64,000 nt of DNA from Paenibacillus athensensis (GTDB lineage Bacteria; Bacillota; Bacilli; Paenibacillales; NBRC-103111), in NCBI RefSeq assembly GCF_004514475.2, contig NZ_MYFO02000009.1, positions 124,001 through 188,000 on the forward strand, read 5' to 3'. Both the position numbers and the translations under genes were made by a program. The notes under the pieces were generated by a model that was not told where the DNA came from, searched no databases, and saw only the letters and a program-made list of their open reading frames with translations. Positions 18,968 to 27,320 of this stretch are shown here, piece by piece (within the stretch, counting starts at the first letter, position 1; each line of letters begins with the position of its first letter).

Positions 18968-20665
18968 ATGAAAAAGACACGCTATTATCCGTTTGAACGC
19001 AATCGGTACTTTTATGGCAAGCTGCTGACGGTCCGCGATTTTGAGTCTGAGCAGCAGTATTTCAACGACAAGCGGAGAATGATGAACCGGCTACTGCACG
19101 GTAGCGGCATCATTACCGGGCTGCAGGTCGTAGCGGTGGATACGAAAAACGTATCCGTCGAGATGGGCGCAGCGATCGATGCGCTCGGGCGGGAAATTGT
19201 CGTGCCTTCCCCGCTCACGTACAAGCTGAGCTCGATCAAGGGCTTCACCAACAACGAATATACGAAAAACGTCTATCTGTGCCTGGCCTATGAGGAAAAA
19301 GGCAAGGAGCCCGCGCATTCGCTGGCGAACGCTTCGGCCCGTTCCGATGAGGTGGGCGAATATAATCGCATCCTTGAGGGCTTCAAGCTGTTTATCCGCG
19401 AGCAGGCGCCGGATCCGTCCTCTCTGCCGTATGCCGATCTGATCGGCAATACGGTGGTGCTGTGCGATAACAGCCAGCTGCGCGTCCTGCTGACAACGCC
19501 GCGGTATGTCAATCCCGGCGAGCTGTTCGAAGCGACCGTGCGCTTTGAGAAGACGCTGCTGGCCGGTCAGGTCTCGTTCTCCTTTGAACTGGATACCGAA
19601 CGGCTGGAGCCGGTCAACGGCGCGAAGGTGACGTTCTCCGAGGAGCAGGAGCCGCAGCTGTCGATGGGCTATGAGCGCAAAATTATGCTGCGCGCCGACA
19701 GCACGGTCTCCGAGACCGGCCTGATCGGCATTCGTTCGGGCACCGCGGTGCTCAAAATCGGCGATAAGCAAGTTGACGGCGTATCGACCGATCTGAGCGA
19801 GGTGGAAATCATCAAGGGCTCGGTCCCAGAGCGCCTGATGGACGATTTCCTCAAAAGCTCGCTGGACGACGCGCTGGATTCACCGGCCGAGCCTTGCATT
19901 TATTTGGCCAAAATCGGGCTCCAGCAGTCCGGTCCAACCTATGTCATTGAAACGGTCGAGCAGGTGCCGTTTAATGAATACGTGTATAACACGTCGGTCA
20001 TGTACCGCTTGAGCCAGTTGACCGGCCAGCCGGCGGCAACGGGCGGCGGCGCGGCGAAAATCGTGCCTAAGGCCAAGCTGCGCACGCCAGGACCGGGCGG
20101 CAAGCCGGAGTTTAAGGTGAGCTATAACAGCGACAGCAGCGAGCTGTCGTTTGATGTGGCGATTCCGGCAAGCTCTTCGGCGGCGACGGATATCCGCACA
20201 GGCGTGGTCGACATTCCCGTCACGCATTTCAACAAGCTGGGCGTCTCGCCATTTGGCAAAGCGCACAAAAGCTTCTTCTCCGACGAGATTACGCATAATC
20301 TCGGCGCAGGCAATGTGCTGATCGTCACCAGCATCGAGGAGACGAGCAGCGATACGTTCTCCGAGATGCTGTCGAGCGGAGAACGGGTGTATTTTGGCTC
20401 GCCGGACGTCTTCAAGGGGAGCGAGTTTGAGCCGGACGTGCCCGATATCAAGGTAGGCGCCATCGCCTACCCGCAGAAGGGGACGTTCCGCGTTGGCGCC
20501 AACGTGCAGCATGTTGGCGAAGGCTTTACGCTGCGCGTGCGCTGGTGGGCCTACAAGGAAGGCGCAACGATCCCGCGCAGCGGCAGCGGTGGCGGCGCGT
20601 CGGTTGACGCGGCGATTTCGGGCATGCTGGAGGCCGCACCGGCCGACAGCGGCGAGCAGCATTAG
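18968..20665 (+). CDS. Conserved eCIS/tail-cluster protein of unknown function
   Basis: A 565-residue protein beginning with basic and aromatic residues (K-K-T-R-Y-Y-P-F, then Y-F-Y-G-K-L-L-T-V-R-D-F). This signature recurs in proteins at the end of tail-like clusters, but the function is not known to me. The rest is beta-rich, with a possible bacterial Ig-like segment around residues 170-270 and a Gly/Ser-rich hinge near the C-terminus. The ATG at 18968 is preferred over a GTG at 18953 because GGTGAGGGGG sits about 6 bases before it. It is the last gene of the tail operon and is followed by a terminator. Confidence 0.65.
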   Translation: MKKTRYYPFERNRYFYGKLLTVRDFESEQQYFNDKRRMMNRLLHGSGIITGLQVVAVDTKNVSVEMGAAIDALGREIVVPSPLTYKLSSIKGFTNNEYTKNVYLCLAYEEKGKEPAHSLANASARSDEVGEYNRILEGFKLFIREQAPDPSSLPYADLIGNTVVLCDNSQLRVLLTTPRYVNPGELFEATVRFEKTLLAGQVSFSFELDTERLEPVNGAKVTFSEEQEPQLSMGYERKIMLRADSTVSETGLIGIRSGTAVLKIGDKQVDGVSTDLSEVEIIKGSVPERLMDDFLKSSLDDALDSPAEPCIYLAKIGLQQSGPTYVIETVEQVPFNEYVYNTSVMYRLSQLTGQPAATGGGAAKIVPKAKLRTPGPGGKPEFKVSYNSDSSELSFDVAIPASSSAATDIRTGVVDIPVTHFNKLGVSPFGKAHKSFFSDEITHNLGAGNVLIVTSIEETSSDTFSEMLSSGERVYFGSPDVFKGSEFEPDVPDIKVGAIAYPQKGTFRVGANVQHVGEGFTLRVRWWAYKEGATIPRSGSGGGASVDAAISGMLEAAPADSGEQH

Positions 20666-20766
20666 GAGCGCGATGAGAAGGAAGCTGCCTGCGATCGGTA
20701 CGGGCTTTAACTAACTCTCTGGCAACTTTTTCACATGCACACAGAAGGCGGACAACAGGTCAAGCC

Positions 20767-20815
20767 AAAGGGTGTTCTTGGGCCATAATCGTGGCTGCAG
20801 GAACACCCTTTTTAT
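20767..20815 (+). terminator. Rho-independent terminator closing the eCIS operon
   Basis: AAAGGGTGTTCTTG (20767-20780) pairs with CAGGAACACCCTTT (20798 onward) around a 17-base loop, followed by a run of T. It lies about 100 bases after the last tail gene. The rest of 20666-21008 shows no gene or other site. Confidence 0.85.
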
Positions 20816-21008
20816 TTGCGGGCAGGGGAATGTCCGTCTTGGCCGCACGTGTATTGGCGGAGCTATCAAAAAACAGGGAAAGCTCTGACCGCCGCGGAAC
20901 GGGCAGGCTGTTGTCGCAGAGCGGCCCGTCGAAGCCCTGAGTTGAAAATGCGCAGCGCGGAGAGTAACATGAAGAGTAAATACGAGCAAGCCAGAGGAGG
21001 AAAAGCAT

Positions 21009-21707
21009 ATGCTGCAACTGTTTCCTGCCGCTTCGCGCAGCGAGATCGATTTGGGCTGGCTGACGAGCCGGCGTTCGTTTTCGTTTGGCGATTATTTTGA
21101 TCCCGCCAATACGGCGTTTGGCGTCATGCGCGTCTGCAACGACGACGACATTGCGCCGGGCCGCGGCTTCGGGCCGCACCCGCACAGCGACATGGAGATT
21201 GTCACGGTGGTGCTGAGCGGCAGCATCAAGCACGAGGACAGTCTTGGTCATACGGCGGTGACCGGCTATGGCGGTGTGCAGCGGATGACCGCCGGCACGG
21301 GCGTCGTCCACGCCGAATACAACGCGTCGGAGACCGAGCCGCTGAGCTTGCTCCAGCTTTGGTTTATGCCGGAGAAGCGGGGGCTTGAACCCTCGTTCGA
21401 GACATCCGCTTACGACACGGGGGCGCTGCGCAACGCGCTGCTGCCGGTGGCTTCGGGTACGCCGGGCGAGCAGGTCGCCAAGCTGCATCAGGACATGACG
21501 ATATATTTGAGCCGTCTGGAGCGGGGGCACGAGCTGACGTTCCGTCAGGCTGATGGCCGGCGGGTCTTCCTGTTCGTCATTGACGGCGAGTTGGACGTCA
21601 ATGACGCCAAGCTGCAGGCCCGCGACTCGGCGCGGATCGAAGCGGAGCCGAGCCTGACGCTGGCGGCGGGAGCCGACGCTTTTTTCATGCTGATCGATTT
21701 GCCATAG
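21009..21707 (+). CDS. Pirin family protein (YhhW/quercetin dioxygenase-like bicupin)
   Basis: A 232-residue bicupin. The pirin signature is clear: R-R-S-F-S-F-G-D-Y-F-D-P near residue 21, R-G-F-G-P-H-P-H-S-D-M-E near 52 with the metal-binding His pair and Glu, and the H of V-V-H-A-E-Y near 99. Members bind a metal in the first cupin; some cleave quercetin, others act as redox-sensitive regulators, and the sequence does not decide between these. It starts at ATG 21009 after AGAGGAGG, with a small hypothetical gene 12 bases downstream, so they are probably co-transcribed. It is unrelated to the tail genes. Confidence 0.88.
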   Translation: MLQLFPAASRSEIDLGWLTSRRSFSFGDYFDPANTAFGVMRVCNDDDIAPGRGFGPHPHSDMEIVTVVLSGSIKHEDSLGHTAVTGYGGVQRMTAGTGVVHAEYNASETEPLSLLQLWFMPEKRGLEPSFETSAYDTGALRNALLPVASGTPGEQVAKLHQDMTIYLSRLERGHELTFRQADGRRVFLFVIDGELDVNDAKLQARDSARIEAEPSLTLAAGADAFFMLIDLP

Positions 21708-21719
21708 GAGGCGCTGAAC

Positions 21720-22052
21720 ATGAACGAAACTTTGCTGATCAAACACGCCGTCGGCGGACGGACGTTTATCGATACGTCGGCTCGACCGCTGATTTATGCT
21801 GTGGAAGCGGAGGGGGATGGCTGGCGGCTCGCTGTGCAGACGCCGCTGACCGGGGACGTCGAGGAACTGCTGCGCTGGAAGGACGAGCTGAACGTGTTTC
21901 TGTTCCAGACGTTCGCCGACCGGCCGACGCTGAAAATCTGGTTTTACGTCAAGGATAACGGCGTTGCTTATGACGAAGCGGGAGGCGTATTGCATATTGC
22001 CGCGTCGTCGCGGATCGACTATGTGCCGGATGAGTTTGGCGGGCCGAAGTGA
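21720..22052 (+). CDS. Small hypothetical protein
   Basis: A 110-residue acidic protein with alternating strands and one helix (E-E-L-L-R-W-K-D-E-L near residue 47). No family is recognised. It starts at ATG 21720 after AGGAGGC, 12 bases behind the pirin gene, so the two are likely made from one message. Codon use matches the neighbours, so it is probably a real gene. No signal peptide or membrane segment is seen. Confidence 0.6.
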   Translation: MNETLLIKHAVGGRTFIDTSARPLIYAVEAEGDGWRLAVQTPLTGDVEELLRWKDELNVFLFQTFADRPTLKIWFYVKDNGVAYDEAGGVLHIAASSRIDYVPDEFGGPK

Positions 22053-22205
22053 GGTCGTAGGCGGTAGATGGTGCTGTGCTGGAGATGAGCAAGGTCGATA
22101 GCATGCTTTCATGGCAGAGCAGGAGGATTTTGATCACGATAGAAGCGCTTCACGTTCCACGGATCGTTGTGGGAAGGGGGGCGTTTTTTTCTAATGGAGC
22201 AGTAC

Positions 22206-22238
22206 AAAAAAAGAGCGTGAAGCAGCGGCTTACGCTCC
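22206..22238 (-). terminator. Terminator of the GNAT gene
   Basis: On the minus strand GGAGCGTAAGC and GCTTCACGCTC form a hairpin with a tetraloop, followed by a run of seven T. It sits 27 bases after the stop of the leftward acetyltransferase gene. Confidence 0.8.
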
Positions 22239-22264
22239 CTGTTCGATGTCGTGATGTCACGTCT

Positions 22265-22837
22265 TCAAGACGTCAACAACGCCAAAATAATCACGTCCAT
22301 AAAAACTCGGCTGACCTCGTGCAGCAAATATTGCTTGAGCATGCCTTCCTGGCGGAAGCCGCATTTCTCCAGCAGGTGCAGCGAGGCTTTGTTCTCGGGC
22401 AGCACCTCGGCCTGCACGCGGTGAACGTGCAGCTTCTCGCGGCCGAAGGCCAGCACCGCGCGCAGCGCTTCGGACATGAGGCCCTTGCTCCAATAGCTGC
22501 GGGCCAGCTCGAAGCCGACGGTCACGGGGAACAGCGGTTCGTCGGCAAATGTGCCGCGTACCGGCATGTACATGATCGAGCCGATCAGGCGATCTTCTTC
22601 GTTCAGCGTTATGCCCCACGGGCATAGCCGCATTTCGGTAAACTGCCGGTTCCAGGCGGCAATCAGCTCTTGGGCTTGTTCCCGCGAGACAGGACCGTTC
22701 CAATCGAGAAACCGGGTCAATTGCTCGTCCGAATAAAATTCAAATAACGCTTCCGCATCGGCAGGCCGCATTTGACGCAGCGTGAGCCGCTCTGTATGCA
22801 GCACGGGAAATTGGGTAAATACCTCATGGACATTCAT
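22265..22837 (-). CDS. GNAT family N-acetyltransferase (RimJ/RimL-like)
   Basis: A 190-residue acetyltransferase. It opens with the RimJ-type L-H-T-E-R-L-T-L-R-Q near residue 15, has V-G-F-E-L-A-R-S-Y-W-S-K-G near 105 (motif A, acetyl-CoA pyrophosphate loop region) and closes with V-L-P-E-N-K-A-S-L-H-L-L-E-K-C-G-F near 150. These enzymes acetylate N-termini or small amines; the substrate cannot be read. The frame stays open 84 codons further upstream, but the start at 22837 is preferred because a GGGGGTG stretch precedes it and the upstream part is unlike the family. It ends at a terminator and stands alone. Confidence 0.85.
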   Translation of the reverse strand: MNVHEVFTQFPVLHTERLTLRQMRPADAEALFEFYSDEQLTRFLDWNGPVSREQAQELIAAWNRQFTEMRLCPWGITLNEEDRLIGSIMYMPVRGTFADEPLFPVTVGFELARSYWSKGLMSEALRAVLAFGREKLHVHRVQAEVLPENKASLHLLEKCGFRQEGMLKQYLLHEVSRVFMDVIILALLTS

Positions 22838-23105
22838 CGCATCCGCACCCCCGGAACCATGCATAGTCGCATGTAGCTTGATTACCTTCATCATACGCCA
22901 AGAATATGAAAATAAAATGAAGAAACGCAAAAAATTATTCGGCGCAATCGGCAAACCGCCAAGCGCGCAGCAGCGAAAGCGGCCGAGAGCGGCACAAGAG
23001 CGGAACAGTCGCGGCAATGGAGGAACGCGTAAATAAATTGCTTGATTTATCCTGAAACTAACAATTATGGAGACGTTGCAAATGTTCATTTTTTGACGGC
23101 TTGCA

Positions 23106-23111
23106 TATAAT
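23106..23111 (+). promoter_or_regulatory. Possible -10 element for the diaminobutyrate operon
   Basis: TATAAT lies 60 bases before the GTG of the aminotransferase gene. No convincing -35 box stands 16-18 bases upstream, so this is only a candidate. The 22838-23170 gap otherwise holds a short basic frame with no ribosome site. Confidence 0.3.
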
Positions 23112-23170
23112 TAGGTCTGCCGAATAATGGCGAAAAAAGTTGAATAAAAAGTGAATTTGGAGCGTGTCAA

Positions 23171-24541
23171 GTGAGTCACACATCGTACACAGAAAGTCAG
23201 GCTTTAAGAGAATCCAATGCGAGAAGCTATCCGCGCAAGTTTCCGATGGCAATCGCGAAGGCGAAAGGGGTTGTACTCACGGACACGGAAGGGCGTACGT
23301 ATCTGGATTGCTTGGCCGGAGCGGGGACGCTGGCGCTAGGACATAATCATCCCGCTGTGGTGGAGGCGATTCGCGAGACGTTGGACAGCGAGCTGCCGCT
23401 GCATACGCTGGATTTGACCACGCCGGTTAAGGAGCAGTTTGTAGATGAGCTGTTCGCGCTGCTGCCGGAGGAGCTGCGGAAGCATGCCAAAATTCAATTT
23501 TGCGGGCCGTCAGGCGCCGATGCCGTCGAAGCTGCAGTCAAATTGGTCAAAACGGCCACCGGCCGCCGGACGATGCTCAGCTTCCACGGCGGGTATCACG
23601 GCATGACGCACGGGGCGTTGAGCTTGACAGGCAATTTGGGACCTAAGGAAGCGATTGCCGGGATGATGGCGGATGTGCATTTTTTACCGTATCCGTATGC
23701 GTATCGCTGTCCGTTTGGTATCGGCGCAGAGGGGCATCGTACGGGGAGCACCTATATTGAACGGCTGCTCGATGACCCGGAGAGCGGCATTGTGAAGCCG
23801 GCCGGTCTTATTCTGGAAGCGGTGCAAGGCGAAGGCGGCGCGATTCCGGCGCCTGCGGAATGGCTGCGGGAAATTCGCCGCATCACGCAAGAACGGGATA
23901 TTCCGCTTATTCTCGATGAGATTCAGTGCGGTATTGGCCGGACCGGCAAGCTGTTTGCGTTCGAGCATGCGGGTATTGTGCCGGACGTGCTGATTATTTC
24001 CAAGGCGATTGGCGGCAGCTTACCGCTGTCGGTCGTTGTGTATCACGAGCGGCTCGATTGCTGGAAGCCGGGTGCGCATGCCGGTACGTTCCGCGGCAAT
24101 CAACTTGCGATGGCGGCCGGTACGGCGACGCTGCGCGTCATTCGGGAGCAGGGGCTGATGGAGCACGCCGTTGCAATGGGCGAGCGGCTGAGCGCCGAAC
24201 TGCGGCAGACGCAGCAGGCAAGTCGCTGCATCGGCGAGGTGCGCGGACTTGGTTTGATGATCGGCGTCGAGATGGTCGATACATCGCGGCCTGCTGATCA
24301 GCTCGGCGCCTACCCGGCCTTTCCGGAAATGGCCAAGCGCGTGCAAAAGGAATGCTTCGAGCGCGGCCTGATTCTGGAGCTTGGCGGGCGTCATGGCAGC
24401 GTGGTGCGCTTTTTGCCGCCGCTGATCATTACAGCCGAGCAGATTGATCGGGTGAGCGCGATTTTCCGCGAAGCGGTTGAGGCGGCGGAACAGGCGCTAG
24501 GGCTGCTGGCCGGTGCGGCTGAAGGAGGCGGACAAGCATGA
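23171..24541 (+). CDS. dat: Diaminobutyrate--2-oxoglutarate aminotransferase
   Basis: A 456-residue class III PLP aminotransferase of the EctB/Dat/RhbA group. It converts aspartate semialdehyde and glutamate to L-2,4-diaminobutyrate. Visible: S-N-A-R-S-Y-P-R near residue 16, typical of this group; F-C-G-P-S-G-A-D-A-V-E-A-A near 115; L-I-L-D-E-I-Q-C-G near 245 with the PLP Asp; and S-K-A-I-G-G with the Schiff-base lysine at 278. It starts at GTG 23171. The decarboxylase gene overlaps its stop by four bases, so the pair forms the 1,3-diaminopropane route via diaminobutyrate. Diaminobutyrate could also feed peptide antibiotics or siderophores, but no such genes are in the window. Confidence 0.85.
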   Translation: MSHTSYTESQALRESNARSYPRKFPMAIAKAKGVVLTDTEGRTYLDCLAGAGTLALGHNHPAVVEAIRETLDSELPLHTLDLTTPVKEQFVDELFALLPEELRKHAKIQFCGPSGADAVEAAVKLVKTATGRRTMLSFHGGYHGMTHGALSLTGNLGPKEAIAGMMADVHFLPYPYAYRCPFGIGAEGHRTGSTYIERLLDDPESGIVKPAGLILEAVQGEGGAIPAPAEWLREIRRITQERDIPLILDEIQCGIGRTGKLFAFEHAGIVPDVLIISKAIGGSLPLSVVVYHERLDCWKPGAHAGTFRGNQLAMAAGTATLRVIREQGLMEHAVAMGERLSAELRQTQQASRCIGEVRGLGLMIGVEMVDTSRPADQLGAYPAFPEMAKRVQKECFERGLILELGGRHGSVVRFLPPLIITAEQIDRVSAIFREAVEAAEQALGLLAGAAEGGGQA

Positions 24542-26220
24542 GCGGCCTTGACATGACGGGCCTTAGCTTCGCAGACGCCGAAGCGGCCGGGGCCGAACGT
24601 CGCGCTGCCAGCGGCGATACGGCTATGGCAGACGCAACGCGCCGGGAGAACGCGGCGTCCGGCGCTTCCGGCAGCGTGCCTGCAGCGCTGGAGGCATTGT
24701 TCATGACCGGCGGGGCAGCCAGCTGGAACGCTTACCAAGCGGCCGTAGGGGAAGCCGATGAGCAGCTGGAGCGGCATTTTGCCGGTCTCAAGCGGCCGTA
24801 CAGCGGGCTGGAGCCGCAGGAGCTTGGGCAGCTGATGGATCATGCAGCAGAAATTACGGCCGAGGGGCGTCCGCTGGCCGAGGTGCTGGATGCTGCAGGC
24901 CGGCATGTGCTGGCCCATTCGATTGCGGTGTCGCATCCGCTGTGCATCGCGCATTTGCATTGCCCGCCACTTATTCCAGCGCTGGCCGCCGAGGCGATGA
25001 TCGGCATGACGAATCAATCGATGGATTCGTGGGATCAGAGCTCGACGGCGACACTGGTGGAGGAGCGTCTCGTGAACTGGCTGTGCCGCGAGGTGTTTGG
25101 CAGCGGAGGCGGTGAGGCCGACGGCGTGTTTACAAGCGGCGGCACGCAGTCCAATCTGATGGGCCTGCTGCTGGCCCGCGACGATTACGCACAGCGCAAG
25201 CTCGGCTGGAACATCCAGCAGCTCGGCTTGCCGGAGGAAGCGCGGCGGATGCGGATCGTCTGCTCGCAGGCGGCGCATTTCACCGTGCAGCAATCGGCGG
25301 CGCTGCTGGGACTCGGCCATGCCGCTGTCGTGCCGGTCGCAACCGACGAATCGCAGCGCCTGTCGCTTGCGGCGCTGGAGGAGACACTGGACCGGCTGGA
25401 GCGGGAGGGACTGCTGCCATTTGCTATCGTGGCCACGGCGGGCACGACGGATTTTGGCAGCATAGACCCGCTGGCCGAGCTGGCGGAGCGAACGCGCCGC
25501 CGCGGCTTGTGGCTGCACGTCGACGCCGCTTACGGCGGCGCGCTGCTGCTCAGCGACCGTCATCGCGGCATGCTTCGGGGACTGGAGCTGGCCGATTCGG
25601 TCACGGTCGATTTTCACAAGCTGTTTTACCAGCCGATCAGCTGCGGAGCTTTTCTGGTCAAGGACCGGGCCAAGTTCGAGCTGCTCAAGCTGCATGCCGA
25701 TTATTTGAACCCGGAGGGCGATGAAGACGACGGCGTGCCGAATCTGGTGACCAAGTCGCTGCAGACGACCCGGCGGTTCGATGCGCTGAAGCTGCTGATT
25801 TCGCTTCAAGCGCTGGGTACGAGGCGTTTTGGCGAGATTGTTGACTACACGCTTGATTTGGCCGCTGCTGCCGCTACAACGCTGCGTTTGCATCCGCGGC
25901 TGGAGCTGCTCAACGAGCCGGCGCTCAACGCCGTAGTGTTCCGCTATCGGGCGGACCGCTCATCCGTCGGCGAGGCGGCCGTGCAGGAGCTGGACAATCG
26001 GCTGAATGCGGCGATCCGATCCGAGCTGCTGCGCAGCGGAGAAGCTGTCATCGCCCGCACGCGCGTAGCTGGTCAGGTCTGCATGAAGCTGACCCTGCTG
26101 AATCCGCTGACGACGATGACGCATCTGGAGGCCCTGTTCAACCGCATCGACGAAATTGGAGCCGATCTGGAGCAGCGCGAGCTGGCTGCGGCGGAGGGCG
26201 GACGTTCGTATGGCGGATAA
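24538..26220 (+). CDS. ddc: L-2,4-diaminobutyrate decarboxylase (PLP group II)
   Basis: A 560-residue group II decarboxylase. The usual body begins near residue 75; before it lies a Gly/Ala-rich leader of about 50 residues. Seen: H-P-L-C-I-A-H-L-H-C-P-P near 138, T-S-G-G-T-Q-S-N near 200, H-V-D-A-A-Y-G-G near 325 with the PLP Asp, and D-F-H-K-L-F-Y-Q-P with the PLP lysine at 361. Overlap with the diaminobutyrate aminotransferase gene (ATGA) makes diaminobutyrate the likely substrate, giving 1,3-diaminopropane; substrate choice within this family is otherwise hard to read from sequence. It would work in the cytoplasm. Confidence 0.82.
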   Translation: MSGLDMTGLSFADAEAAGAERRAASGDTAMADATRRENAASGASGSVPAALEALFMTGGAASWNAYQAAVGEADEQLERHFAGLKRPYSGLEPQELGQLMDHAAEITAEGRPLAEVLDAAGRHVLAHSIAVSHPLCIAHLHCPPLIPALAAEAMIGMTNQSMDSWDQSSTATLVEERLVNWLCREVFGSGGGEADGVFTSGGTQSNLMGLLLARDDYAQRKLGWNIQQLGLPEEARRMRIVCSQAAHFTVQQSAALLGLGHAAVVPVATDESQRLSLAALEETLDRLEREGLLPFAIVATAGTTDFGSIDPLAELAERTRRRGLWLHVDAAYGGALLLSDRHRGMLRGLELADSVTVDFHKLFYQPISCGAFLVKDRAKFELLKLHADYLNPEGDEDDGVPNLVTKSLQTTRRFDALKLLISLQALGTRRFGEIVDYTLDLAAAAATTLRLHPRLELLNEPALNAVVFRYRADRSSVGEAAVQELDNRLNAAIRSELLRSGEAVIARTRVAGQVCMKLTLLNPLTTMTHLEALFNRIDEIGADLEQRELAAAEGGRSYGG

Positions 26221-26857
26221 GCGGCTGCTTGCCGTCAGCCGATCCGCGGCTGCGGCGTGGGGCCGACGGGCGGCGTTGATGATAGGCGGAGCTTTCATTA
26301 TCGCCGCGGGCTCGGTGCTGATGATCAAGGTGTCGCATTGGGGACTGCATCCTTATGATGTATTGGAATACGCGCTGACAGACCGATTTGGCTTATCGTT
26401 CGGCATCTGGCACTGGATCGTTGGCTTGACGATGGTGCTGCTATCGCTGGTGCTGACTGGAAGGCTGCCGCGATTCGGCGTATTTCTGGAGTTTTTTCTC
26501 GTTGGGGGATTTATCGATGTGCTGCTGGAGCGGGGCATCGTCCCCGACGTACAGCAAACTGCTGCCGAACTGATGTATCTACTGGCGGGCATAGCGCTCG
26601 TCAGTCTGGGTACGGCGCTGTATATGAGCGCGGATATGGGGGCTGGGCCAACTGATTGGTTCAGTCTGGTCATCAGTGAAAAATGGGGGCTGTCCTTCGG
26701 CCTACTGTCCATTGCGACGGAAGCGCTGGCCGTAGTTGGCGGCTTGTTGCTCCACGGCCCCGTACAGCTCGGCACGCTGCTGTTTTGCTTGGTCTACGGG
26801 CCGATTACCGGCTTTTTGCTAAAAAAGCTCGCTTGGCTGCGCGTGTCCGGGGAATAA
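26210..26857 (+). CDS. YczE/YyaS/YitT family membrane protein
   Basis: A 215-residue protein with five to six membrane segments. The first is near residue 20 (A-L-M-I-G-G-A-F-I-I-A-A-G) and a repeated motif, M-S-A-D-M-G-A-G-P-T-D-W-F near residue 140, marks the YczE/YitT families. Their molecular role is not established. It starts at ATG 26210, overlapping the end of the decarboxylase by 11 bases, and so is coupled to it. Given the operon, a role in handling or exporting the diamine product is possible, but this is only inference from position. Confidence 0.7.
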   Translation: MADKRLLAVSRSAAAAWGRRAALMIGGAFIIAAGSVLMIKVSHWGLHPYDVLEYALTDRFGLSFGIWHWIVGLTMVLLSLVLTGRLPRFGVFLEFFLVGGFIDVLLERGIVPDVQQTAAELMYLLAGIALVSLGTALYMSADMGAGPTDWFSLVISEKWGLSFGLLSIATEALAVVGGLLLHGPVQLGTLLFCLVYGPITGFLLKKLAWLRVSGE

Positions 26858-26873
26858 GACGCACAGAACTTAA

Positions 26874-27233
26874 AAATGCGGTGCAGGGCGAAGCCAGAGA
26901 CGGGATCGTCGGTCTGGTACCCGCTCAGGACTGACGCGACATCTGCAAACGAGGGCGCAGCTCCGGCAGATACAAGCAGATGAACCTAAGCTGCAAGGTA
27001 CAGCTTTAAGCAGGCTGGGTGGAGCAGACATTGCCGAAAAAGCCCGGCAGTCCGCGGCATCCGTGGTTCCGCGGCCCGGTTCGCGACAGCCGCCGTACGG
27101 CCAGCACCACGCTTCGGGAGTAGCCGCTGCGGCTATAGCCATGCTGAGAAATGCCGCAACACGGCCCCTTTCCCTCAATAATCAAACGGGGCTGTCCCAA
27201 AAGTCAATTTATGATTTTTGGAGCCCCACTTAG
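26874..27233 (+). other. Open frame with no start: possible gene remnant
   Basis: A 119-codon plus-strand frame is open from the TAA at 26871-26873 to the TAG at 27231-27233. Its second half reads like Ala/Pro-rich protein, but it has no plausible start codon or ribosome site and runs into the IS-like sequence at 27188. It may be the tail of a gene cut by that insertion. Nothing else is seen in 26858-27187. Confidence 0.25.
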
Positions 27234-27310
27234 CGTGGCAAAATGCCCATAAAAAATGACCCCTCTCTCCACTTGACTGTGGATTTTGGGGTCATTTTTG
27301 GGTTGTCCTT
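27188..27310. mobile_element. Short IS-end/MITE-like remnant
   Basis: The sequence begins GGGGCTGTCCCAAAA and ends TTTTGGGTTGTCCTT, a degenerate inverted repeat (9 of 15 positions match). Ends of the GGGGCTGTCCCAAAA type are common on insertion sequences of Firmicutes. Only about 120 bases remain and no transposase is present. A strong internal hairpin lies at 27252-27299. Confidence 0.45.
27250..27300 (-). terminator. Terminator after the MORN gene
   Basis: AAAAATGACCCC (27252-27263) and GGGGTCATTTTT (27287-27299) make a 12-bp stem. Read leftward it ends in a T run and follows the MORN gene stop by about 20 bases. It lies inside the IS-like remnant and could work in both directions. Confidence 0.75.
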
Positions 27311-27320
27311 ATAGTGCGTC

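Noticed and set aside
22918-23036. 39-codon basic peptide divergent from the GNAT gene
   Set aside because: No ribosome site and no known family; composition alone does not support a gene.
22838-23089. N-terminal extension of the GNAT protein
   Set aside because: The extra 84 residues are Cys/Phe-rich, unlike the family, and a better-placed start with a ribosome site exists at 22837.
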